Positions 1-7,404 of a DNA stretch of 11,077 nucleotides are shown piece after piece. Below the pieces are notes generated by a model, which saw only the letters and a program-made list of their open reading frames with translations, was not told the DNA's origin and made no database searches. The stretch's first letter is position 1. Every line of letters begins with the position of its first letter. A program made the position numbers and the translations under genes. This DNA is from an uncultured Traorella sp. (GTDB lineage Bacteria > Bacillota_I > Bacilli_A > Erysipelotrichales > Erysipelotrichaceae): positions 1-11,077 of the forward strand of contig CAMEIZ010000053.1 in assembly GCA_945919165.1 (NCBI GenBank). Direction: 5' to 3'.

Positions 1-444
1 TCCTTAGGATATCCTGATTCTGAAAGTGAAATTGAAATGTTGAAAAGAAAACAAAATTTGGATGCTTATCAGATTCATCAGGTAGTTGACAGTCAGGAAA
101 TGCTTGAAATGTGTCATGCTGTTGATCAGATTTATGTACATGATGATATCATCAGCTATATTGTTTCCTTAGTCCATGCAACTCGTCATCATCCCAAAAT
201 TATACAGGGAGCTAGCCCGCGTGCGTCCATATGCTTGATTCAAATGGCTAAAGCTGCTGCTTATCTTCATGATCGTGATTATATAATTCCTGAAGACGTC
301 CATGAAATATTTTTTGAAGTCATGGGACATCGCATTCACACTTCGAATTCAAAACAGTCAAATCGAGAAGAAACAGATGCAATTCTTTCAGAAATCTTAC
401 AATCCAACCACCAGCCTTCATTAGAAAAAAATGAGAAAAAATAG
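1..444 (+). CDS. MoxR-family AAA+ ATPase, C-terminal part (5' end outside window)
   Basis: The reading frame is open from base 1 and ends at TAG 442-444; the Walker A/B half lies upstream of the window. The visible 147 residues are the end of the AAA core and the helical lid. They begin with GYPDSESEIEML, which fits the MoxR 'GYP..E.E..ML' segment. The sensor-2 region GASPRAS follows (its Arg is encoded at 220-222), and then a helix ending in RDYIIPEDVHEI, the usual 'RDYV.PEDV' of MoxR proteins. MoxR ATPases are thought to act as chaperone-like remodelling factors and are often encoded beside DUF58 and transglutaminase-like genes, exactly as here. The last 14 bases overlap the DUF58 gene, so the two are probably translationally coupled. 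The family call is firm; the cellular substrate is unknown. The promoter must lie upstream of the window. Confidence 0.9.
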   Translation, partial: SLGYPDSESEIEMLKRKQNLDAYQIHQVVDSQEMLEMCHAVDQIYVHDDIISYIVSLVHATRHHPKIIQGASPRASICLIQMAKAAAYLHDRDYIIPEDVHEIFFEVMGHRIHTSNSKQSNREETDAILSEILQSNHQPSLEKNEKK

Positions 445-1348
445 ATGGATGTATTTTCTGTTCTTAATTGGATTATTTTCACTTTTCATATTTACAGGGG
501 CTTATTATTTGCTGGTGTGCTTTTCTGTTCTTATGGTCATGCCATTTGTGAGCTATTTGTGCATGAGAATCCATGCATCACATGTGAAAATAAATATTTA
601 TCACAAAAACTTTTACGTTATGGAAGTAGAATCAGGTTATTTTTTTCCTTTAGGAAGAATCACTTGTTCTATACAATGTGTAAATCTGTTTTTTGAAAAG
701 AAAGAAAACTATACTTATTCTTTTTTAACATCTAAAAGAAAAACCTTTAAAATTGATTTTGAACAACATCTTGGGAATACAATCATCCAAGTGAATGATT
801 GCCATATCTATGACATGCTCAATCTTTTCAGTAAGAAGTTAAATCAAGATATAACGATTGAACATTGCTTTTTTCCCACTATGTTTCATCAAACGAAACC
901 TGAATCAAGACATCAACTTGAGGCATGGATTCATCAGTATAATCAAAACAAAAGTGATGAATATGATCTTCGTGAATATCGTATCGGTGATTCACTGAAA
1001 GACATTCATTATAAAATTTCATATAAAACCAATGAAATCATCATCAAAGATAAATATCAGAATAGTCGTATCGATATGAATATTTTTCTTGATTTAAGTG
1101 GAAATGAACAGGAATGTGAAGAGGTCTTTAAAAAAGCCAATGTTATTTTAGATGTTTTATTTTCTTCACAATCTTCTTGTACATTTTTCTGGATTTCAAA
1201 AAAACAGCTTTATCAAGCTGATATGAAAAATTACGAAGAGGGTCAAAAGGTTTACTTGCGTATTTTAAGCATGCCAAAAGCTGATTCCTGTATAGAGGGT
1301 TTTGATGGTATCTTCCTTTCTTCAAAAGGAGGAATTCGATATGAATAA
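431..1348 (+). CDS. DUF58 membrane-anchored protein of a MoxR operon
   Basis: This 305-residue protein has two hydrophobic segments near the N-terminus (about 7-22 and 24-46), followed by a soluble domain. The DUF58 signature is clear at about 178-207: a YDLREYRIGD stretch, then DIHYKISYKTNEIIIKD, matching the family pattern R-x-Y-x-x-GD ... I-x-W/Y-K. Beyond it, IFLDLSGN (218-225) sits where DUF58 proteins carry a von Willebrand A-like strand. The metal site is degenerate: D-x-S-x-N instead of D-x-S-x-S. The ATG lies inside the end of the MoxR gene (14-nt overlap) with no good Shine-Dalgarno sequence, so expression probably depends on translational coupling. DUF58 proteins are presumed partners of MoxR ATPases; their biochemical role is not settled. 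The family call is good, the function unassigned. Confidence 0.85.
   Translation: MRKNRWMYFLFLIGLFSLFIFTGAYYLLVCFSVLMVMPFVSYLCMRIHASHVKINIYHKNFYVMEVESGYFFPLGRITCSIQCVNLFFEKKENYTYSFLTSKRKTFKIDFEQHLGNTIIQVNDCHIYDMLNLFSKKLNQDITIEHCFFPTMFHQTKPESRHQLEAWIHQYNQNKSDEYDLREYRIGDSLKDIHYKISYKTNEIIIKDKYQNSRIDMNIFLDLSGNEQECEEVFKKANVILDVLFSSQSSCTFFWISKKQLYQADMKNYEEGQKVYLRILSMPKADSCIEGFDGIFLSSKGGIRYE
1325..1332 (+). promoter_or_regulatory. Ribosome binding site that sets the transglutaminase start
   Basis: AAAGGAGG lies 8 nt before ATG 1341, inside the end of the DUF58 gene. This strong Shine-Dalgarno match is the reason for choosing ATG 1341 over the in-frame ATG at 1302, which lies further inside the DUF58 gene and has no such site. 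Confidence 0.9.
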
Positions 1349-3443
1349 AAGATTTTCCTTCTATTTATTATTTCTTTATTTATGTACTTTGTTTGTTCCC
1401 TTTGAACTCTTGACAACTACGTTTTTGTCTGATCAAAGCTTGATTTTCATTTGTTTATTACTGTTTATCGCCCTTGTTTATTTTTTGCTGTGTCATTTTT
1501 TGAATCATAAAGTCATTTCCTTGTTAACTTTTTCTGGATTAGCAATTTATAGTGTGGTGATGCTGGATGCTTTGAAAAACGGCTTCTTTTCGATTTACAA
1601 TAACGTCGTAAAAATCTATAAAATTTATACTCGACTTAATTTTTACACATTGCCTGTTGTAAATGCAGAAAAAATAGAACTGTATCAATGCCAAGCGCTT
1701 GCTTTTCTTTTCATTTTTTTTATGATGATCAGCTATTCACTGGTGTTTATAAAGAAAAAAAGAGGACGTCTTTTTCTAATCAGTCTGATACTTGTTTTTC
1801 CGGTACTTATTTTTCAGATTCAATTCAGCTGGTTTTGGATGGGAGCCATGCTTGTTTACTGGATCATGCTGATGATTCCTTTTGAAAAACTAGATGTTAT
1901 GAGTTTTGACGCTTTCAAAAGTGTAGGCTTGATCGCTATTACAGTTTTATTGACGATTTTTCCGATTTTAAATCGTTTTTCGGAAGCATCTTTAAGAGAG
2001 ATTTATGATCCGATTCGTGTTCAACAAGATACATTAGAAAAATTCAACAGCTTTATTCAAACACTTTCAAGAATGCAGAAAGGAGATGAAGAAGTCAGTC
2101 TCAAAAATGCCGGGAATCGTTTTTATACCGGAGCTGTTCATCTGGAAGTTCAAAGAGAAAAAAAGGAAAGCTTATATTTAAAAGAATTTGCGGCTTCGAT
2201 GTATGAGAATAACAGCTGGAAGATGCTGCCTGATGATGAATTACAAATGCTGAAATCATCTACTTTTACAAAATCTTATTTATGGATTAATCAGTATTTT
2301 GTCAAGGAAGGATCGATTGAAAAAATTCAAATCACGGATCAAAGAAGTAAAAACAGTTATTCGCTGGTTCCGTATTATCTTAAAGCAATAGATCAGCCTT
2401 TTTCAGCTGTATATGATAACTATGTTGAATTGAAAGATAAAAACATATTAACAACCTATCAAGTCTATGATCCTAAACAGGTTGAGTATCATGATTCAAT
2501 GAATCGTCTTTATCGAAACTTTGTGAATATTCATTATAAAAGGATACCTTCAGAAATTTATGATTTATTTGAAAAACAAATGAAATTGAAATCAAAAGAC
2601 AGTTTTGCGAATGCAGATGAAATATATGAATACATTCTTTCCATTTTAAGAAATTATACCTATACTTTATCGCCTGGAAATATGCCGAATGATCAAGATA
2701 TCGTTTCTTATTTTCTTTTAGAAAACAAAAAAGGCTATTGTGTTCATTTTGCCAGTGCAGCTACTTTAATGTTCCGTTATTATGGTATTCCAGCACGTTA
2801 TGTTGAAGGCTATTATATTTCAGCTGCTGATCTGGATTCTGACATGAAGGCGAAAGTAATAGATTCTGATGCCCATGCCTGGGTTGAAATTTTTGATGAT
2901 GTATTGGGATGGGTACCAAAAGAAGTAACAGTGGGTTCAACTTATCAACACACTCAACAAAATCCTGATGATATTAATCAGCCTCAGCTTCCAAATAATC
3001 CAGGAAACAATCAAAATCCAATAATTCCAACGCGGCCGAAGGATGATATTGACAACAAGCCTAACAATCAAACAGATCATAATCAAAACGAAGACAGCTT
3101 GAATCATTTGATCTATCCTTTCATTTTCATTTTGATTTTACTGGCTTATCCACTATATCGAAGCTTAATTATCGTTTTCAGAAAGAAACGCTTCAATATG
3201 GATGATCATCAAAAAGCTGCTTTTGCCATGGCACATTATGTAAATCAAATTTCTCATTATGATTCTTCAACTGATGAAAAGATCAAAAGTCTTTTAGAAA
3301 AGAATAAATATTCTAAGCAAGGTTTAAGTGATGAAGAATTCATGATGCTTCAGATAAAAGTACAAGAATATGCAAAAGAGATTTATACTCGTTTGAATAA
3401 AAGAAAGCGTTTTGTTTATAAATATGTGAAATGTCTGATTTGA
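1341..3443 (+). CDS. Membrane transglutaminase-like protein (TgpA-type)
   Basis: From ATG 1341 the protein has 700 residues. The N-terminal third holds about seven hydrophobic segments (near 7-24, 33-53, 57-76, 118-137, 143-160, 163-180, 193-211). A presumably extracytoplasmic region follows, carrying a transglutaminase core at about 430-535. Its nucleophile motif is KKGYCVHFASA (Cys467) and its histidine motif DAHAWVEIF (His512). The third catalytic position, usually Asp in 'W.P.DPT', is Glu528 in GWVPKEVTVG; I recall similar 'EVT' forms in other Firmicutes. An Asn/Pro/Gln-rich linker (about 535-588), another membrane segment (about 589-611) and a charged, probably cytoplasmic tail complete it. 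The layout matches TgpA/DUF3488 proteins. These pair with MoxR and DUF58 proteins; whether they crosslink, hydrolyse or bind cell-surface proteins is unknown. The start overlaps the DUF58 gene by 8 nt. Confidence 0.9.
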   Translation: MNKRFSFYLLFLYLCTLFVPFELLTTTFLSDQSLIFICLLLFIALVYFLLCHFLNHKVISLLTFSGLAIYSVVMLDALKNGFFSIYNNVVKIYKIYTRLNFYTLPVVNAEKIELYQCQALAFLFIFFMMISYSLVFIKKKRGRLFLISLILVFPVLIFQIQFSWFWMGAMLVYWIMLMIPFEKLDVMSFDAFKSVGLIAITVLLTIFPILNRFSEASLREIYDPIRVQQDTLEKFNSFIQTLSRMQKGDEEVSLKNAGNRFYTGAVHLEVQREKKESLYLKEFAASMYENNSWKMLPDDELQMLKSSTFTKSYLWINQYFVKEGSIEKIQITDQRSKNSYSLVPYYLKAIDQPFSAVYDNYVELKDKNILTTYQVYDPKQVEYHDSMNRLYRNFVNIHYKRIPSEIYDLFEKQMKLKSKDSFANADEIYEYILSILRNYTYTLSPGNMPNDQDIVSYFLLENKKGYCVHFASAATLMFRYYGIPARYVEGYYISAADLDSDMKAKVIDSDAHAWVEIFDDVLGWVPKEVTVGSTYQHTQQNPDDINQPQLPNNPGNNQNPIIPTRPKDDIDNKPNNQTDHNQNEDSLNHLIYPFIFILILLAYPLYRSLIIVFRKKRFNMDDHQKAAFAMAHYVNQISHYDSSTDEKIKSLLEKNKYSKQGLSDEEFMMLQIKVQEYAKEIYTRLNKRKRFVYKYVKCLI

Positions 3444-3479
3444 TGTCACATCTCTACAATTTTTTCACCATTCATTGAA

Positions 3480-3491
3480 TAAAATGGCAGT
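3480..3491 (+). promoter_or_regulatory. Possible -10 box directly before a start codon without an RBS
   Basis: TAAAAT at 3480-3485 resembles a sigma-A -10 box. A start site 7 nt downstream would fall at or next to ATG 3492, giving a leaderless or nearly leaderless mRNA. No convincing -35 is seen 16-18 nt upstream, so this is weak. Confidence 0.25.
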
Positions 3492-3848
3492 ATGAAAAAA
3501 ACGATCGAACAAATTCATTATGAAGCCTATGTTCATTTATCATGCTGTCATTTTTATTTGTACGATGTTAACGTACGCATTGAATTTGAGGATTATTTGA
3601 AGATTTTAAAAAAATATCTGTCTCATTTTCATTTTTCGTGGGGAAGAAGAATTTTTTTCTTTATAAAAAGAATTGATTATTTTATTTTTGAGATGGATTT
3701 TGAAATAATTCATGAAGCTTTTGATTTTTTAAATTTTTCTTATGATAAGCTGAAACAGTTTCCGGCGGATGAAAAAGTGTTGGTAGATTATGCATCTATA
3801 TTAAATAAACTTGAGATGATTTTGTGTGATGAGGCTTCTCTTGATTGA
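3492..3848 (+). CDS. Small hypothetical protein, 118 residues, family not recognised
   Basis: I do not recognise this protein. It is rich in Phe, Tyr, Ile and Lys, has no clear signal peptide, and looks like a soluble or peripherally bound helical protein. The stretch at about 54-68 (IFFFIKRIDYFIFEM) is hydrophobic but broken by Lys, Arg and Asp, so I would not call it a transmembrane helix. There is a Cys-Cys pair near residue 18. The frame fills most of the gap between the transglutaminase gene and pepT, and the pepT -35 overlaps its stop, which supports a real gene. Against it, no Shine-Dalgarno precedes ATG 3492. A three-codon frame, ATG GCA GTA TGA at 3484-3495, ends overlapping the start codon. 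It could be a lineage-specific gene read through from the MoxR operon, which ends 48 nt upstream without a clear terminator. Confidence 0.6.
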   Translation: MKKTIEQIHYEAYVHLSCCHFYLYDVNVRIEFEDYLKILKKYLSHFHFSWGRRIFFFIKRIDYFIFEMDFEIIHEAFDFLNFSYDKLKQFPADEKVLVDYASILNKLEMILCDEASLD

Positions 3849-3869
3849 AAAAGAGCGGTGTCGTATAAT
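3841..3869 (+). promoter_or_regulatory. pepT promoter, sigma-A type
   Basis: TTGATT (3841-3846) and TATAAT (3864-3869) are spaced by 17 nt: a perfect -10 and a 4/6 -35. Transcription would start near 3876, giving a leader of about 16 nt before pepT. The -35 overlaps the last codons of the small upstream gene. Confidence 0.75.
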
Positions 3870-3891
3870 TGTTTTGGAAAAGAGGCAGGTT

Positions 3892-5094
3892 ATGAAAATA
3901 GAAGATCGTTTTTTGAATTATGTGAAATTTGATACGCAGTCTGATGAAAATAGTACAAGTACTCCAAGTACGATGAAGCAGAAAAAACTGGCTGCTTATT
4001 TGGTGAATGAACTTCATGAAATGGGTATAAAAAATGCAGTTATGAATGAATTTGGTGAAGTTTATGCCCGCTTAGAAGCGAATTGTCCGGGAATGGATCG
4101 AATTGGTTTTATTGCCCATATGGATACAAGTCCAGATGCAAGCGGAGCTGATATTCATCCTAGAATTGTTCATGATTATGATGGGGCTGATATTTGGCTG
4201 AATGAATCAGTTGTACTTTCGCCAAAGGAATATGACAATCTGTTAAATCATTTGCATGAAGATTTAATTGTGACAGATGGGACAACGCTTTTAGGAGCAG
4301 ATGACAAAGCAGGTATTGCCATTATCATGAATTTTGTTGAAACTTTATTATCACACCCGAATATGTTGCATGGTGATATTGGAATTGCTTTTACTTGTGA
4401 TGAAGAAGTTGGAAGAGGTGCTGAAAACTTTGACTTTGATACTTTTGGATGTGATTATGCTTATACTGTTGATGGTGGAGATATTCATGTTATTGCTTAT
4501 GAAAATTTCAATGCCTATGAGGCAATCGTCAATATTCAAGGAAAAAGCATTCATCCGGGTAGTGCAAAAGGAAAAATGATCAATGCTGCTTTAGTGGGAA
4601 TTGAATTTAATCAGTGTCTAAATCCGTTAGAAACACCTCAAACGACTAGTGGTTATGAAGGTTTCCATCATCTTGTTGACTTTCACGGTCAGTGTGAACA
4701 GGCAGTATTGACTTATATTTTAAGAGATCATGATGAGTCAAAGCTGATGAAAAAAATAGAAGATTTTAAAATTGTTGAAGAATATTTAAATAAAAAATAT
4801 GGATATGAGATGATTCATATAGATTTTGTGGAACAGTATAAAAATATGAGAAGCTATATTGAAAAAGATATGCGTTGTGTTGAAAAAGCTCAGCGTGCTT
4901 TAAATCAATGTTCTCTTGATTACTATACAGAAGCTATTCGCGGAGGAACTGATGGAGCTGTTTTGACATATCAAGGTCTGAATTGTCCTAATTTGGGTAC
5001 TGGCGGTGAAAACTTTCATGGTAAATATGAATATGTGAGTATTCAAAATATGGAAAAAATGGTGGAGGTTTTATTGAACATAGTTTCTGAATAA
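3892..5094 (+). CDS. pepT: Peptidase T (tripeptide aminopeptidase, M20 family)
   Basis: This cytoplasmic zinc enzyme removes the N-terminal residue of tripeptides. The protein has 400 residues from ATG 3892, close to the roughly 408 of enterobacterial PepT. The start was chosen because MKIEDRFLNYVKFDTQSDE aligns with the family N-terminus; the in-frame ATG at 3826 lies inside the preceding gene and before the promoter. By comparison with E. coli PepT the metal ligands are all present: His76 (in AHMDTSPDASG, with Asp78 beside it), Asp137 (GADDKAG), Glu172 (DEEVGRG, general base Glu171), Asp194 (TVDGG) and His376 (ENFHGKYE). The dimerisation 'lid' domain lies between about 205 and 315, starting after YENFNAYEA. 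It has its own promoter and a modest ribosome binding site (AGGCAGG), so it is likely monocistronic. Confidence 0.97.
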   Translation: MKIEDRFLNYVKFDTQSDENSTSTPSTMKQKKLAAYLVNELHEMGIKNAVMNEFGEVYARLEANCPGMDRIGFIAHMDTSPDASGADIHPRIVHDYDGADIWLNESVVLSPKEYDNLLNHLHEDLIVTDGTTLLGADDKAGIAIIMNFVETLLSHPNMLHGDIGIAFTCDEEVGRGAENFDFDTFGCDYAYTVDGGDIHVIAYENFNAYEAIVNIQGKSIHPGSAKGKMINAALVGIEFNQCLNPLETPQTTSGYEGFHHLVDFHGQCEQAVLTYILRDHDESKLMKKIEDFKIVEEYLNKKYGYEMIHIDFVEQYKNMRSYIEKDMRCVEKAQRALNQCSLDYYTEAIRGGTDGAVLTYQGLNCPNLGTGGENFHGKYEYVSIQNMEKMVEVLLNIVSE

Positions 5095-5125
5095 GTCAAG
5101 TCTTTCTCTTTATAAATGAAAAGAT

Positions 5126-5147
5126 TATAATAGTCATGGGTGAGAGA
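5126..5147 (+). promoter_or_regulatory. tex -10 box and ribosome binding site
   Basis: TATAAT at 5126-5131 is a perfect -10. The region 16-18 nt upstream is pyrimidine-rich (TTTCTC) and a poor -35. Transcription starting near 5138 would exclude the ATG at 5136 and leave a short leader with GGTGA (5139-5143), which matches the extended anti-Shine-Dalgarno, four bases before ATG 5148. Confidence 0.55.
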
Positions 5148-7289
5148 ATGGATTATAGTCAAATTGCTGAAGAGTTACATATCAACAAGGAACAGGTAGC
5201 CAGCACGTTAAAATTGCTGGAAGAAGGAAATACTGTTCCTTTTATTGCGCGTTATCGTAAAGAAATGACGCATGGATTGGATGAAGAACAAATCAGAAGT
5301 ATTTCTGAAAAATATGAATATCAGGTGAACCTCAATAAGCGAAAAGAAGATGTTGCCCGTTTGATTGAAACACAGGGAAAACTAACTGAAGAAATAAAAA
5401 AACAGCTTGATGCCTGTGTAAAGCTTTCTCAGGTAGAGGATATTTATCGTCCTTATCAGCAAAAACGTAAAACCAGAGCCAGTGAAGCTGTTAATGCCGG
5501 TCTTAAGCCATTAAGTGATTTTATTTTGACAAATCAAAATCAGAATCTAGAGCAGGAATGTGAAAAATACTTAACAGATAAAGTGTTGACAAGTCAGGAT
5601 GCGTTACAGGGAGCAAGCGATATTATTGCTGAAATGGCCAGTAATGATATTCAAATTCGTGAAAAAATCTATGATTCCATGATGCGTTATGGAAAACTGA
5701 TAACCAGAGAAAAAAAACAGCATCAGGATGAAAAGAAAGTATATCGCATGTATTATGATTTTTCATCGCGTATCAGCCATCTTGCCAATCATAACATTAT
5801 GGCAATCAATCGTGCTGAAAAAGAAAAGGTGATAAGCGTTGAGATCGAATTTGATAAAGATTACAGCATTTCATATGCATGTCGCCGCTTTCTTAAGAAA
5901 CAGACAAAGCAATGTCAAGAAATCATTCGATCAGCAGTGCAGGATGGTTTAGAACGATTAGCTTTTCCGAGTATTGAAAATCAGATTCGCAGTGAATTAA
6001 CTGAAAAAGCTGTCGCAAGCAGTATGGACATATTTTCTTTAAATCTTGAGAAGCTGCTTCTTCAGCCTCCTTTGAAAGATAAAGTGATTTTAGGATTTGA
6101 TCCGGCTTATCGTACCGGATGTAAACTGGCTGTCATTGATCAAATGGGAAAGATGTTGGAAGTAAGTGTCATTTATCCAACACCACCGAATGCGAAAATT
6201 CAAGAAAGTGAAATAGAGCTGAAACGTTTGATCGATACCTATCACATTAATGTTATTGCGATTGGTAATGGTACAGCTTCAAGGGAAAGTGAGCGTTTTG
6301 TAGCGGAATTCATTCAGAAATATCATTATGATATTCAATTTACACTTGTCAGTGAAGCTGGGGCTTCTGTTTATAGTGCCAGTGAATTAGCACGAAAAGA
6401 GTATCCAGATTTAACGGTTGAAAAGCGCAGCGCAATTTCTATCGCACGACGGTTAATGGATCCTTTATGTGAACTGATCAAAATTGATCCTGAAGCAATT
6501 GGGGTAGGACAGTATCAGCATGATCTGCCGAGTAAAAAACTCAGAGAACGACTTGAATTTGTTGTTCAAAAAGCGGTAAATCTGGTAGGTGTTAACATTA
6601 ATACCGCAACTGTTGAGCTGTTAAAAAATGTTTCTGGTCTGAGTGCTGCCAGTGCTGCTTCAATTGTGGAGTATCGTGAAAAAGAAGGCGGCATTAAAAG
6701 CCGTCAGGAGATTAAAAAAATACCAAAGATTGGTTCAAAAACCTTTGAACAGGCAGCTGGTTTTCTTCGAATTATTGATTCAGGGGAACCTTTAGATGCA
6801 ACTTCAATTCATCCTGAAAGCTATGAGATTGCTCATCAGCTTTTAGAGGAACTTCATTTGAGTACTCTGGATTTGGGAAGTGAAACATTGAAAAAGGCAA
6901 TTGCTGAGTGTGATGAAACAAAACTAAAGGAAAAATTGAAGGTAGATGATTATACCTGGAAAGATATCTGTGATTCGCTGATGCAGCCATTACGCGATTA
7001 TCGTGATTCATTTGATAAGGTTCTCTTAAAAAATGATGTACTGGAAATGGAAGATCTAAAAATGAATGAAAAGCTTCAGGGAACTGTTCGCAATGTAGTT
7101 GATTTTGGTGTTTTCGTTGATATTGGATTGCATGATGACGGACTTGTACATATTTCTAATATGTCAAAACAAAAGATTTCACATCCATCTCAATTAGTGA
7201 GTGTGGGTGATATTGTAGATGTTTGGGTAAAAAAGATTGATGAAGAAAAACAAAAAGTTCAGTTAAGCATGATTGAACCAGAATCATAA
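5148..7289 (+). CDS. tex: Tex family S1 RNA-binding / transcription accessory protein
   Basis: The protein has 713 residues from ATG 5148 and is full length for the family. Domains in order: an N-terminal Tex helical region starting at residue 1 with the near-invariant GNTVPFIARYRKE (about 27-39); an RNase H-like YqgF domain from about 312, opening with ILGFDPAYRTG and including the AIGNGTASRESE loop; tandem helix-hairpin-helix motifs at about 475-545, ending in the FEQAAGFLRI block; and an S1 domain at about 641-711 (KLQGTVRNVVDFGVFVDIG). Tex binds nucleic acids and resembles eukaryotic Spt6; in several bacteria it affects transcription, toxin expression or RNA processing, but its mechanism is not settled. 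An in-frame ATG at 5136 exists but lies upstream of the likely transcription start, and MDYSQIAEELHI is a typical Tex N-terminus. Confidence 0.96.
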   Translation: MDYSQIAEELHINKEQVASTLKLLEEGNTVPFIARYRKEMTHGLDEEQIRSISEKYEYQVNLNKRKEDVARLIETQGKLTEEIKKQLDACVKLSQVEDIYRPYQQKRKTRASEAVNAGLKPLSDFILTNQNQNLEQECEKYLTDKVLTSQDALQGASDIIAEMASNDIQIREKIYDSMMRYGKLITREKKQHQDEKKVYRMYYDFSSRISHLANHNIMAINRAEKEKVISVEIEFDKDYSISYACRRFLKKQTKQCQEIIRSAVQDGLERLAFPSIENQIRSELTEKAVASSMDIFSLNLEKLLLQPPLKDKVILGFDPAYRTGCKLAVIDQMGKMLEVSVIYPTPPNAKIQESEIELKRLIDTYHINVIAIGNGTASRESERFVAEFIQKYHYDIQFTLVSEAGASVYSASELARKEYPDLTVEKRSAISIARRLMDPLCELIKIDPEAIGVGQYQHDLPSKKLRERLEFVVQKAVNLVGVNINTATVELLKNVSGLSAASAASIVEYREKEGGIKSRQEIKKIPKIGSKTFEQAAGFLRIIDSGEPLDATSIHPESYEIAHQLLEELHLSTLDLGSETLKKAIAECDETKLKEKLKVDDYTWKDICDSLMQPLRDYRDSFDKVLLKNDVLEMEDLKMNEKLQGTVRNVVDFGVFVDIGLHDDGLVHISNMSKQKISHPSQLVSVGDIVDVWVKKIDEEKQKVQLSMIEPES

Positions 7290-7295
7290 AAAACC

Positions 7296-7324
7296 TAGAC
7301 ATCTTAAGAAAAATGTGGTAGAAT
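7296..7324 (+). promoter_or_regulatory. rpsO promoter, sigma-A type with extended -10
   Basis: TAGACA (7296-7301, 5/6 to consensus) and TAGAAT (7319-7324, 5/6) are spaced by 17 nt, with TG one base upstream of the -10 (7316-7317), making an extended -10. Transcription would start near 7331, giving a 74-nt leader. This is the strongest-looking promoter in the window, as expected for a ribosomal protein gene. Confidence 0.8.
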
Positions 7325-7330
7325 ACTAAA

Positions 7331-7404
7331 GATTTCAAACTATGATAGTTGATTCCTCAGCTTCTGTCTTGGTTTGGAATGTCTTTGAAACAGGAGGAAA
7401 TAAA
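7331..7404 (+). promoter_or_regulatory. rpsO 5' leader with possible S15 autoregulatory structure
   Basis: The leader can be drawn as a three-way junction. P1 pairs TTTCAAA (7333-7339) with TTTGAAA (7384-7390). P2 is a small hairpin around AACTATGATAGTT (7338-7350). P3 pairs ATTCC (7352-7356) with GGAAT (7376-7380). The alternative pairing TTCCTC (7353-7358) with GAGGAA (7394-7399) would cover the Shine-Dalgarno and cannot coexist with P3. S15 is known to repress its own mRNA in E. coli and Geobacillus stearothermophilus by binding leader structures. The pairings are visible in the sequence; the regulation is inferred. Confidence 0.45.
7392..7397 (+). promoter_or_regulatory. rpsO ribosome binding site
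   Basis: AGGAGG lies 7 nt before ATG 7405. It fixes the S15 start there rather than at the in-frame ATG 7342, which has no such site and lies in the structured leader. Confidence 0.9.

Noticed and set aside
445..696. Frame of 83 codons on the + strand overlapping the DUF58 gene
   Set aside because: It lies inside a well-supported gene in another frame, has no ribosome binding site, and its composition looks like a shifted reading of the DUF58 gene. The other short frames inside pepT, tex, rpsO and pnp, including those on the - strand, were rejected for the same reason.
1302..1340. In-frame upstream start for the transglutaminase gene (13 extra residues)
   Set aside because: It lies within the DUF58 gene without a ribosome binding site, while ATG 1341 has AAAGGAGG at the right distance and begins a typical membrane segment.
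3424..3465. Possible terminator after the transglutaminase gene (ATGTGA 3424-3429 with TCACAT 3446-3451, then six T at 3460-3465)
   Set aside because: The stem is only 6 bp with a 16-nt loop and the T run is 8 nt away, so it does not meet the form of an intrinsic terminator.
3826..3891. N-terminal extension of pepT
   Set aside because: The ATG at 3826 is inside the preceding gene and upstream of the pepT promoter; the PepT family N-terminus begins at 3892.
5095..5125. Terminator after pepT
   Set aside because: No convincing stem with a T tract is visible; the gap is pyrimidine-rich and leads into the tex -10 box.
5136..5147. Four-residue extension of tex
   Set aside because: It starts only 5 nt after the -10 box, before the expected transcription start, and GGTGA is better placed for ATG 5148.
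7342..7404. 21-residue extension of S15
   Set aside because: No ribosome binding site, not part of the S15 family, and the sequence is better explained as a structured leader.
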